A stretch of 7,771 bases of DNA from Treponema sp. (GTDB lineage: Bacteria; Spirochaetota; Spirochaetia; Treponematales; Treponemataceae). The DNA is taken from contig DMQP01000001.1 of assembly GCA_003455655.1 (NCBI GenBank), positions 1 through 7,771 of the forward strand, in the 5' to 3' direction. Made by a program: the position numbers and the translations under genes. Within the stretch, counting starts at the first letter, position 1. Every line of letters begins with the position of its first letter. Below the pieces are notes generated by a model that saw only the letters and a list, made by a program, of their open reading frames with translations, was not told where the DNA came from and did no database searches. This document shows positions 1 to 6,164 of this stretch, piece by piece.

Positions 1-17
1 ATAAGCGTTAGAAAAAT

Positions 18-605
18 TTATCTACCAGTGAAAACATATTTAAGCGCAGAAACAGCACTTATTAAACCGCGACCTGCTGCAAGAAGGCACAAAAGGTTAA
101 TGGGGAAAACCCAGCGTAAAAAAACCATTCCTGCAAAACCTAAAAGAGCTTGTCCTAAACCGCGAGCAACTTGTCCCATTGCATCAGATCGTGTTGGTTT
201 TTCGGTATTTCGAGATGTATAGGTGTACGTGTAGTGATTTTGTGAATTCTGTGTGTAATTGTCTGCATTCTGACCGTTAAAAAATTCCCAGAAAGGATCT
301 CCGCGTCCACCGTAGCCATAGCCTGTTTGACCAGTCCAGTCATAATAGCGTTCTTGCTGTTGCGTTTTGTATGAACGGTAAGCGTCAGAAGTGTCTGTTG
401 AGCCGTAAGCGTCATACTGTCTGCGTTTTGTTTCATCACCTAAGACAGAATAAGCTGCATTTATTTGCTTGAATTTTTCTTCGGCACTGGCATCGCCCGG
501 ATTGCGGTCGGGGTGATACTTAAATGCGAGGTTGCGATATGCTTTTTTAATCTCATCTGCGGTAGCTGATTTTGTCAGCCCCAACGTTGCGTATAAGTCT
601 TCCAT
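18..605 (-). CDS. J-domain protein with C-terminal membrane segment
   Basis: This 195-residue protein begins with a complete J-domain (about 3-68): helix [21 protein letters not shown] with the HPD motif at 31-33, helix [19 protein letters not shown] and [10 protein letters not shown]-domains stimulate the ATPase of DnaK/Hsp70. A low-complexity linker (69-140) rich in Tyr, Gln, Asn, Gly and Thr follows. It contains [11 protein letters not shown], which recalls the DxF motifs in the Gly/Phe region of true DnaJ. There is no CxxCxGxG zinc centre and no DnaJ C-terminal domain, so this is a type III J-protein, not the housekeeping DnaJ. Residues about 146-180 are hydrophobic and may form one helix or a hairpin, interrupted by R164. 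It probably recruits DnaK to the membrane. The ATG at 605 is preceded by a weak AGAAGAG site. It lies 67 bases beyond the smr stop and may be a separate transcription unit. Confidence 0.92.
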   Translation of the reverse strand: MEDLYATLGLTKSATADEIKKAYRNLAFKYHPDRNPGDASAEEKFKQINAAYSVLGDETKRRQYDAYGSTDTSDAYRSYKTQQQERYYDWTGQTGYGYGGRGDPFWEFFNGQNADNYTQNSQNHYTYTYTSRNTEKPTRSDAMGQVARGLGQALLGFAGMVFLRWVFPINLLCLLAAGRGLISAVSALKYVFTGR

Positions 606-617
606 AGGCTCTTCTTA

Positions 618-646
618 AAGATACAAAAAAATTCTTTTGTATGCAA
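618..646 (-). promoter_or_regulatory. Possible weak sigma70-type promoter for the J-protein gene
   Basis: In the 67-base gap the coding strand shows TTGCAT (641-646) and TATCTT (618-623) separated by 17 bases. The matches to consensus are 3 of 6 and 4 of 6. The predicted transcript would start near 611, leaving a very short leader that trims the ribosome binding site, which counts against it. The region is so AT-rich that chance matches are likely. Confidence 0.25.
621..642 (-). repeat. 22-base near-perfect inverted repeat upstream of the J-protein gene
   Basis: On the coding strand the arms ATACAAAA and TTTTGTAT flank a 6-base GAATTT centre. If the arms are extended to 11 bases there is only one non-Watson-Crick pair (G opposite T). 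The repeat falls between the candidate -35 and -10 boxes, where an operator could sit. It has no GC pairs to speak of and no T-run after it, so it is a poor intrinsic terminator. Confidence 0.55.
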
Positions 647-672
647 GTTTTTTTTACACTAATAACAAAAAT

Positions 673-1197
673 TTACTTAATGATAACCCAAGTTGCCCCG
701 CTACCACCGTTGTTTCCATCGGGGTGTCCAGAGCTTCCCATTCGTGCATCTTTTTCAATAAAGAGACGAACCATGGGTCCTAACACAGGGTCTGCTCCGT
801 GACTGTGATTTCCCTTGCCGTGAATAATCATAATTTTTTTTAAGCCACGCCTTTTACAGTCACCAACAAAAGCATCAAGTCGATTCCATGCTTCATCTTG
901 AGTAAGACCATGCAAATCTATAGTCGCCTCAGGTCGCATAGTACGCAAAAACTCTCGGTCTTTCATCTTAACTTGAAGTTCACGCTCTTGAACTACTTTG
1001 TCTTTATCTACGGTTCCGTAACGATTAAGCCAAGCTGTCATAGCCTGTCGTGCATTTTGTTCAATAACCTCTTGTGGTTTTTCTTCTTCCATGAAAGAAG
1101 CATTTGCTTTTTTGTGTGAAACTTGCACCTGTTTTTTTTCAGGTTTTGTATGTTGAATATTTTCCCACTGCGAAAGAATGTCACCGAATGAAGTCAA
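673..1197 (-). CDS. Smr-domain protein (stand-alone, small)
   Basis: This 174-residue soluble protein has a charged, mostly helical N-terminal region (1-88) and a C-terminal Smr domain (about 90-174). The Smr motifs are intact: IDLHG (93-97, the LDxH-type motif), IIHGKG (124-129, the HGxG motif) and the closing GGSGATWVIIK (164-174). Smr domains occur at the end of MutS2 and as small stand-alone proteins. Characterised members are nucleases acting on DNA or RNA, but the substrate here cannot be read from sequence. The start is TTG at 1197, supported by an AGGAGG site 6 bases upstream within the end of the BatD-like gene. There is a 17-base overlap with that gene. A nucleic-acid enzyme at the end of a membrane-complex operon is unexpected by function, but the coupling signals are strong. 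Confidence 0.94.
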   Translation of the reverse strand: MTSFGDILSQWENIQHTKPEKKQVQVSHKKANASFMEEEKPQEVIEQNARQAMTAWLNRYGTVDKDKVVQERELQVKMKDREFLRTMRPEATIDLHGLTQDEAWNRLDAFVGDCKRRGLKKIMIIHGKGNHSHGADPVLGPMVRLFIEKDARMGSSGHPDGNNGGSGATWVIIK

Positions 1198-2581
1198 CGC
1201 GATCCTCCTCTACCCAGCCCTTTAGTTCTGCAACTTGAATGTAAACCCAACCTCCAGCAGACTGTTTTACTTTTACTCTTGTTCCGCCAGGAATTTCTAC
1301 ACCAGAAGATCCATTTTCTTCGGGAATACTGCACAACTCTCCACCACGGAATAAAGCTCCTGGAGAAAAAACATAAGCCGCTTCAATTGCTGCAGGAATT
1401 GCAGATGCAACCATCAACATAATAAAGACAGCACCAGAGGGAATCTTTTTGAAAACAAACATGACAACTGCAATTGCTAAAAACAAAACTGACAGTACAC
1501 AGAACAAAACAAAAAGAGGCACACTGGGTTCAAAGCCATCTGGAGAAAGACCTGCACTAACTTCTAGAGCACGACGAGCACGAGTCACACTGGTTAAAGG
1601 AAAACGCCAGCGTTCTGCACATCGAAGTGAATACAATGTTTTGTATGATTCACCTGTCAAACCAACAGAAACAGGAGCAAGCGTTTCTACAGGCGGAGAA
1701 GCAAAGGCATAAGCAAAAACACTTTCTGATGGAGGAAGCGAAACCGACGACTGCACTTGTGAAGCAGGAACTACCGAAACAGAATACTGAGGTGTCGTTA
1801 TGTCAAACAGAGAACCGTTGTATGCGGTTGCTCGTAACTGAATGTGAGGAAAAGTTCCTTCACCTTCTGTCAGCGGTCTCCATCTAAAAGTTGCAACAGG
1901 AACAGCATCTGGAGAAAATTCTGTTCCACGGGGACTGCTTGCTTTTATGTCGTAACGTTTTAATTCTTCAAAGAGCGCATCTTCTGGAAGTTCCCAAGAA
2001 TAGCCTACAATCTGAAGTGCATATTTTACATAGACTGTAAAATCAACTGTTTCTCCAGCAACAACAGAAAGACTGTTAGAACGAGCGTCAAACTTTGGAT
2101 TTGAAAAAAGCACAGAAAGTTCTGGAGTAATAAACTGAGGATTTTGATACACCGTTACTCGTGCAAAGGGAATCCGATACTCTCGGCGAGCAATGCGCAC
2201 ATATACAGAAGGGATTGTGTAAGTTCCCGGTTTTGAAAATTGAACACGAAGTTGAACAGAAGTTCCAGCAATGCGTTCCACACCATTTTGATTTAAAATC
2301 AAATCTGATTTACGAGATGAAATAAACTGAACATTATCTGCAGAGACATCAAAAAAAACTTGCACATCTTCTGGCTGAACATCAGTGATGTCGAGTGTAA
2401 AAAGACATTCTTGATCTGTAAAAAAATAACTTGCTGAAGGAGAAAACTCAAGAGAAGAAATATATGACTGGCTTACATCTGCACTAACAGAAAAAACTGA
2501 AAGCACACATGCAAACAACCATGCACACCGTTTTAATAATCTGCTGCGGTTGTACTGGGTGACTGCTGCTGACTTTTCCAT
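1181..2581 (-). CDS. BatD-like protein with C-terminal SH3-like domain
   Basis: This 466-residue protein starts with a long n-region (K3, R12, R14, K17, R18) and a hydrophobic signal segment (19-33) ending near VSA. Two or more beta-rich Ig/BatD-like segments (about 36-275) follow, with typical phrases such as FSKPGTYTIPSVYVRI and VVAGETVDFTVYVKY. Then come a linker, two transmembrane helices (about 354-377 and 383-405) and an SH3-like domain (about 414-466, PGGTRVKVKQSAGGWVYIQV and LKGWVEEDRVDFI). With an intervening KK loop, the SH3 part is predicted to be periplasmic, where such domains may bind cell wall or protein ligands. The paired helices plus SH3 are what BatE usually carries, so this looks like a BatD-BatE tail composite. 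It overlaps batB by 49 bases. The only available ATG is 2581, because an in-frame TGA lies 12 bases upstream. Its AAGGGAG site is 14 bases away, longer than usual, so translation may depend on coupling. Confidence 0.9.
   Translation of the reverse strand: MEKSAAVTQYNRSRLLKRCAWLFACVLSVFSVSADVSQSYISSLEFSPSASYFFTDQECLFTLDITDVQPEDVQVFFDVSADNVQFISSRKSDLILNQNGVERIAGTSVQLRVQFSKPGTYTIPSVYVRIARREYRIPFARVTVYQNPQFITPELSVLFSNPKFDARSNSLSVVAGETVDFTVYVKYALQIVGYSWELPEDALFEELKRYDIKASSPRGTEFSPDAVPVATFRWRPLTEGEGTFPHIQLRATAYNGSLFDITTPQYSVSVVPASQVQSSVSLPPSESVFAYAFASPPVETLAPVSVGLTGESYKTLYSLRCAERWRFPLTSVTRARRALEVSAGLSPDGFEPSVPLFVLFCVLSVLFLAIAVVMFVFKKIPSGAVFIMLMVASAIPAAIEAAYVFSPGALFRGGELCSIPEENGSSGVEIPGGTRVKVKQSAGGWVYIQVAELKGWVEEDRVDFIR
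1204..1209 (-). promoter_or_regulatory. Ribosome binding site deciding the TTG start of the smr gene
   Basis: AGGAGG lies 6 bases before TTG at 1197, inside the last codons of the upstream BatD-like gene. It supports the non-ATG start and translational coupling to that gene. Confidence 0.8.
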
Positions 2582-4131
2582 TGCTTCTGTTCATTCTCCC
2601 TTATGATTGTATAGAGCGCCTGTTCTAACACATCAGAATCTGAGTTTGTTGAAACAGGTGTAAGTTCTGATTCTGCTGCATTAGCCTGACTAACAGACTG
2701 TCGCAGAGAAAGTTCCAAATTTATTTTTGCATCAATGCTTGAACTGTCAATTCTGAGTGCATCTCTAAAAAAAGAAGCTGCCCGTTGATAGTCTCCGTTT
2801 TGATGAGCGACAATTCCTGAATTATACAGCACTGCAAATTTAATTGACTCAGGTGCATCTGCTGAAATTGCATTGAACCTTCGTAAAGCAGCTTCACTTT
2901 CGTCTTGCATTAAATATGTTGTCGCAAGTCCATAGAGTGCGTAATCCATTAACTCTGTGTCATTTGTTTCACTTGCAATATCACCTACTTCAAGATAATG
3001 TGCTACTGCTTGCTGATAATTTTTTCTGTTCCACTGAATAGAACCTTCAAGCAGTTTTGTTCCAGCCTTAAAACGTTCAGAACAACCACTTAACAAAAGC
3101 ACCAGCGAAACAGCCGCAAGTGTTGACTGTTTTTTTCCGGGGAAAGTAAATTCAGAAAAAGTGTAAGACAAAATAAAAAACACAATCGCAAGAAGAATAA
3201 AAAGAGAGTTACGGTCTACGGTCTGCACTTCATAGGCAACATTTGCACCACTTTCTTCTTGAGTAGTTTTGTCAGGGAGTGTATTCAAAAGCGCATAGGC
3301 AGAACCAACTTGCGAAGCATCTATATAAATAACAGAAGGAAGTGATGTAGATGAATCAAGCATGTTTTTTTTCTGAACAGAAGAAACCGTTTTTTCAAGT
3401 GACTGAGAACGCAATGCAGTACGAACACGAGTTGTTCCATCGCCAGCTAAAACTTCTGTTTCGCGTTCAGACCCAAAGCCAACAATAGCAACTGGTATTC
3501 CGTAGCGAACAGCGTTGTTGAGTGCTGACGAAAGAGAACTGTCAGTTTCATCGCCATCTGTAAAAAGCCAGATTCTTCCTGCAACAGAAGACTGCTGAGG
3601 AAAAGAAGCAATAGCTGCTTCAATACCTGCACCAAGACTTGTTCCTACAGAAGTCATCATTGAAGGTGAAAGCACATGAAGCATTCCTAACACTGTTTCT
3701 CTGTCATCAGTAAGAGGAACAATAACAGCACCATCGCCTTTTGCAATAACAACAGAAACACTTGTTCCCGGCATTCGCTCAAGTAACTCTGATGCATAAC
3801 TTTTTGCAGATTCAAGACGAGTCATTCCGCCAGGAGCATCATCTGCATTCATACTGTACGAAATATCAAAAACTAAAGAAACTGCATTTCCATTTTTCTG
3901 AACAGGAACAGCAATAGTTCCCCACGAAACACCAGCACAGGCAACAACTAACATTACAAACGAAAGCGAAATAAAAATAATTCGTGCAGCAAACTTGCGT
4001 CTTATCAAAGTAAGTCGTGAAGGTGTGATTGTTTTAACTAAATGTCTATAGCGATGTATTGAATACACAACAAAGGGAAGAATAAGAATTAAAAAATACA
4101 AGACAAGAGGATGTGCAACAGAAAAATTCAT
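2533..4131 (-). CDS. batB: BatB, VWA-domain membrane protein fused to a TPR region
   Basis: The 532-residue protein starts at ATG 4131. Residues 1-325 are a standard BatB: helices at about 8-24 and 50-68, a very basic loop between them, a VWA domain (about 83-300) with MIDAS D89-I-S91-Y-S93, T164 and D192 (TDGDE), and a third helix at about 309-325. A short PGKKQ linker then leads to a second hydrophobic stretch (337-348) ending in LSGC with C350, which looks like a lipoprotein signal. Residues 355-480 contain TPR-like helix pairs, for example NYQQAVAHYLEVG and NGDYQRAASFFRDALRID. The last 50 residues are polar and Ser/Gln-rich. The TPR part matches the usual separate BatC/BatE TPR proteins, so this is a gene fusion. 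An upstream GTG at 4167 would add 12 residues but has no ribosome binding site. ATG 4131 has a perfect AGGAGGT and forms an ATGA overlap with batA. Confidence 0.94.
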   Translation of the reverse strand: MNFSVAHPLVLYFLILILPFVVYSIHRYRHLVKTITPSRLTLIRRKFAARIIFISLSFVMLVVACAGVSWGTIAVPVQKNGNAVSLVFDISYSMNADDAPGGMTRLESAKSYASELLERMPGTSVSVVIAKGDGAVIVPLTDDRETVLGMLHVLSPSMMTSVGTSLGAGIEAAIASFPQQSSVAGRIWLFTDGDETDSSLSSALNNAVRYGIPVAIVGFGSERETEVLAGDGTTRVRTALRSQSLEKTVSSVQKKNMLDSSTSLPSVIYIDASQVGSAYALLNTLPDKTTQEESGANVAYEVQTVDRNSLFILLAIVFFILSYTFSEFTFPGKKQSTLAAVSLVLLLSGCSERFKAGTKLLEGSIQWNRKNYQQAVAHYLEVGDIASETNDTELMDYALYGLATTYLMQDESEAALRRFNAISADAPESIKFAVLYNSGIVAHQNGDYQRAASFFRDALRIDSSSIDAKINLELSLRQSVSQANAAESELTPVSTNSDSDVLEQALYTIIRENEQKQWKSQQQSPSTTAADY

Positions 4132-5129
4132 AATACCTCCTGCAAAACAAGACGACGCAAGGCCCACGCTAGAACAAGAAGAATTGCGGCAAAGGCAACA
4201 AAATAACGAGCATACGAAGCATCACGATTTTTCAAATGATAGGCCTGAGCTGTACTTTCATTTTTAGCAACAGCAGCAAGTGCTTGAGAAAGCGCACTAA
4301 CTGTTTCTACACTGTAAAATTTTCCATCTGCTTCAGAGGCAATTTGAGCAAGTGCAGTTACATCATAATTCGAATTCAAAAATCCTGAATACTGTTGTCC
4401 TGTTTTTGGATCTGCATATTCAATTTGAACAGTACCTTTTGTTCCAACTCCTAACACATAGAGCGAAATATGTTTTTCTGCAGCAAGACGAGCGGCAGTG
4501 TGAGGGTGAACTGTTCCCGCATTATTTTCGCCATCGGTAATAAGCACAATTGATTTTTTAGGAGCAGGAGAAGCATCTAAGTGCATGATGGCACAACTGA
4601 GTCCTGTTCCTATTGCAGTACCGTCGCCCATTTCGCCTACAGAAAGTGAATCGAGGCGGTTAAAGAAAGTGCTTTGATCGAGTGTTGGGGGAACAACAAC
4701 AGCTGCTTCTTTCGCCATAGCAACAAGACCAAACTCTTGTCCTGCATTCTGTTCAACAATAGTACGAATTGCGTTACGAGCAAGATTAAGACGCGTAGTA
4801 CCGCCAATATCTTTTGCTGCCATAGAAGGACTTGTGTCTATAACAAAGAGAATGTCTGTTCCGCGCGAAGTAAAAACTTTTTCTTGATGGTGCACCACAG
4901 GATCTGCAAAGGCTACAACCATACACACAAATGCAAGAACTACAAGCAAACGAGCAAGAGATGAAATAACATTCATTACTGAATTATTCCATGAAAAACT
5001 TGACCCGTTCCAATCGCTAATGGTAAGCGGAAATGCAATACGAGAAAAAACTTTTACCGAACGAAGATAAAAGAAAACTGGCAGTGCAAGTAAAAAGAAA
5101 AAGGCAGCAGGATTATCGAAACCAATCAT
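4128..5129 (-). CDS. batA: BatA, VWA-domain membrane protein
   Basis: This 333-residue protein has the standard BatA layout. Two N-terminal transmembrane helices (about 8-22 and 54-74) are followed by a VWA domain (about 91-290) and one C-terminal helix (about 309-326) with a short basic tail. The MIDAS metal site looks complete: D98-T-S100-P-S102, T171 in GDGTAIGTG, and D199 in LITDGENN. The basic loop between the first two helices suggests that the VWA domain faces the periplasm. VWA proteins of this group bind partners through the metal site and work with MoxR ATPases. The ATG overlaps the TGA of the previous gene as ATGA, and a strong AAGGAGGA site lies 6 bases upstream. It ends in another ATGA overlap with batB. 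The BatA rather than BatB name rests on size, gene order and lack of a C-terminal extension. Confidence 0.95.
   Translation of the reverse strand: MIGFDNPAAFFFLLALPVFFYLRSVKVFSRIAFPLTISDWNGSSFSWNNSVMNVISSLARLLVVLAFVCMVVAFADPVVHHQEKVFTSRGTDILFVIDTSPSMAAKDIGGTTRLNLARNAIRTIVEQNAGQEFGLVAMAKEAAVVVPPTLDQSTFFNRLDSLSVGEMGDGTAIGTGLSCAIMHLDASPAPKKSIVLITDGENNAGTVHPHTAARLAAEKHISLYVLGVGTKGTVQIEYADPKTGQQYSGFLNSNYDVTALAQIASEADGKFYSVETVSALSQALAAVAKNESTAQAYHLKNRDASYARYFVAFAAILLVLAWALRRLVLQEVL
4135..4141 (-). promoter_or_regulatory. Ribosome binding site deciding the batB start
   Basis: AGGAGGT sits 3 bases before the ATG at 4131 (GGAGG with 4 bases between). This is the strongest such site in the window and favours 4131 over the longer GTG start at 4167. 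Confidence 0.85.
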
Positions 5130-6163
5130 ACAGCATCCTCCTTTTTACTATTTCGTTTTTCAAAAAAATCTATTAAAGAAAGTGTTTGTGCAACAATCTG
5201 TTTTTTTTCGTCAGGAAGGAAAACAGCACAATGTTCTTCTACTGGTAACAAGGCGGCATCTGCTGAACCTAAAGCATAACGAATGTAATCGGTACGAACA
5301 AAAAGTGAAGACAATTCAGCAACAGATGTTTCTTGCTGTTGAACAAGAGAACCGCCCACTGCTTGTTCAATAACAGAATAAATTCTGTTTGAAGGAATAG
5401 ACATAAACTGGGAAGCAAAACGATACTGCAAATATGAACGCATAATATGCTGCCATTGTTCTGCACAAAGTGAATCGGGAATTTTTTTAGTAAGTAGCTT
5501 TTTAATTTTGTGTTTTGCACGCAAAGCATTTCGTATAAATCCAAGACGAGACTTAATACCACCAACACTATCTATAAAATCTGACAAGTGAACTAACAGA
5601 AGCACAAGAAGAATAACAAGTACAATACCTGCGACAATAATTGCCCATAAAATATAATTTGTTTCTGGAAGATTTTGCGGAGACACAGCACCTCGAATTA
5701 CACTTACATTCATTTTTTGAGAAAGAGAAGAAACAGTTACTGGTAAAAAATCAACATAGTTAATATGTTCATCAGAATTAAAATTACAAGCTGCATTTAA
5801 ATCAAAAGGTGCAAAATCAATAACACCAGGTTCCCAGGGAACAAGAGTTAAAACAATGGTGTAAGAAAAATCATTTCGTTCTAAAACAGCACTTTCTACA
5901 GTACACACTTTTTCTTTTTGCGTAAAGGCATCAAGAGTTGTATCGAGTCTGACTGAATTGCCCCGCACTTGATTTGCAGGAAGTAAAGCAAAATAATCTA
6001 CTGGTGTGTGAAAGGTAAGTCGCACTTCTGCACTGTCGCCCACATATATTTCTTTGGGAACAACAACTTGCTGAACAACTTCAACAGAATCAATCTGGCA
6101 AAAAACAGACACTGAAGAAAAGAGAAAGAATACTGCGCACAAAAACAAACGAACAGAACGCAT
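5126..6163 (-). CDS. BatD/DUF4381-like single-pass membrane protein
   Basis: This 345-residue protein has an N-terminal signal peptide (basic MRSVR, hydrophobic core 6-21). A beta-rich region (about 24-165) is predicted to be periplasmic. A strong transmembrane helix follows (about 170-193), then a basic, helical cytoplasmic tail (194-345). The periplasmic part, with its VPKEIYVGDSAEVRLTF opening and WEPG turn, resembles the Ig-like repeats of BatD proteins. The tail, with its LQYRFASQF and FVRTDYIRYA segments, resembles the cytoplasmic ends of BatD and of the DUF4381 proteins often found between DUF58 and BatA genes. It lies exactly in that position here. A link between the periplasmic VWA proteins and cytoplasmic MoxR/DUF58 is a reasonable inference, not a demonstrated function. 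The ATG start lies 1 base after the DUF58 stop and has a GGGAG site 10 bases upstream. The family assignment rests on layout and weak motif likeness. Confidence 0.88.
   Translation of the reverse strand: MRSVRLFLCAVFFLFSSVSVFCQIDSVEVVQQVVVPKEIYVGDSAEVRLTFHTPVDYFALLPANQVRGNSVRLDTTLDAFTQKEKVCTVESAVLERNDFSYTIVLTLVPWEPGVIDFAPFDLNAACNFNSDEHINYVDFLPVTVSSLSQKMNVSVIRGAVSPQNLPETNYILWAIIVAGIVLVILLVLLLVHLSDFIDSVGGIKSRLGFIRNALRAKHKIKKLLTKKIPDSLCAEQWQHIMRSYLQYRFASQFMSIPSNRIYSVIEQAVGGSLVQQQETSVAELSSLFVRTDYIRYALGSADAALLPVEEHCAVFLPDEKKQIVAQTLSLIDFFEKRNSKKEDAV
5136..5143 (-). promoter_or_regulatory. Ribosome binding site of batA
   Basis: AAGGAGGA lies 6 bases before the batA ATG, inside the end of the preceding gene. 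It is close to the full anti-Shine-Dalgarno complement and supports the 4-base overlapping start. Confidence 0.8.
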
Positions 6164-6164
6164 C

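Noticed and set aside
28..222. Plus-strand open frames across the window, such as 28-222, 1449-1712 and 4674-4964
   Set aside because: They lie antisense to well-supported genes, show no recognisable domains or ribosome binding sites, and have composition expected of shadow frames.
155..439. Minus-strand alternative frames inside genes, such as 155-439, 3447-3635, 5269-5568 and 6278-6460
   Set aside because: Each is contained within a gene whose own frame encodes clear domains, and none has motifs or initiation signals of its own.
621..642. Intrinsic terminator after smr
   Set aside because: The inverted repeat has almost no GC pairs and is not followed by a T-run on the coding strand, so a stable terminator hairpin is not supported.
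4132..4167. GTG at 4167 as the batB start, adding 12 residues
   Set aside because: There is no ribosome binding site before it, while ATG 4131 has a perfect AGGAGGT and a neat ATGA overlap. The extra residues would put a non-typical stretch before the first helix.
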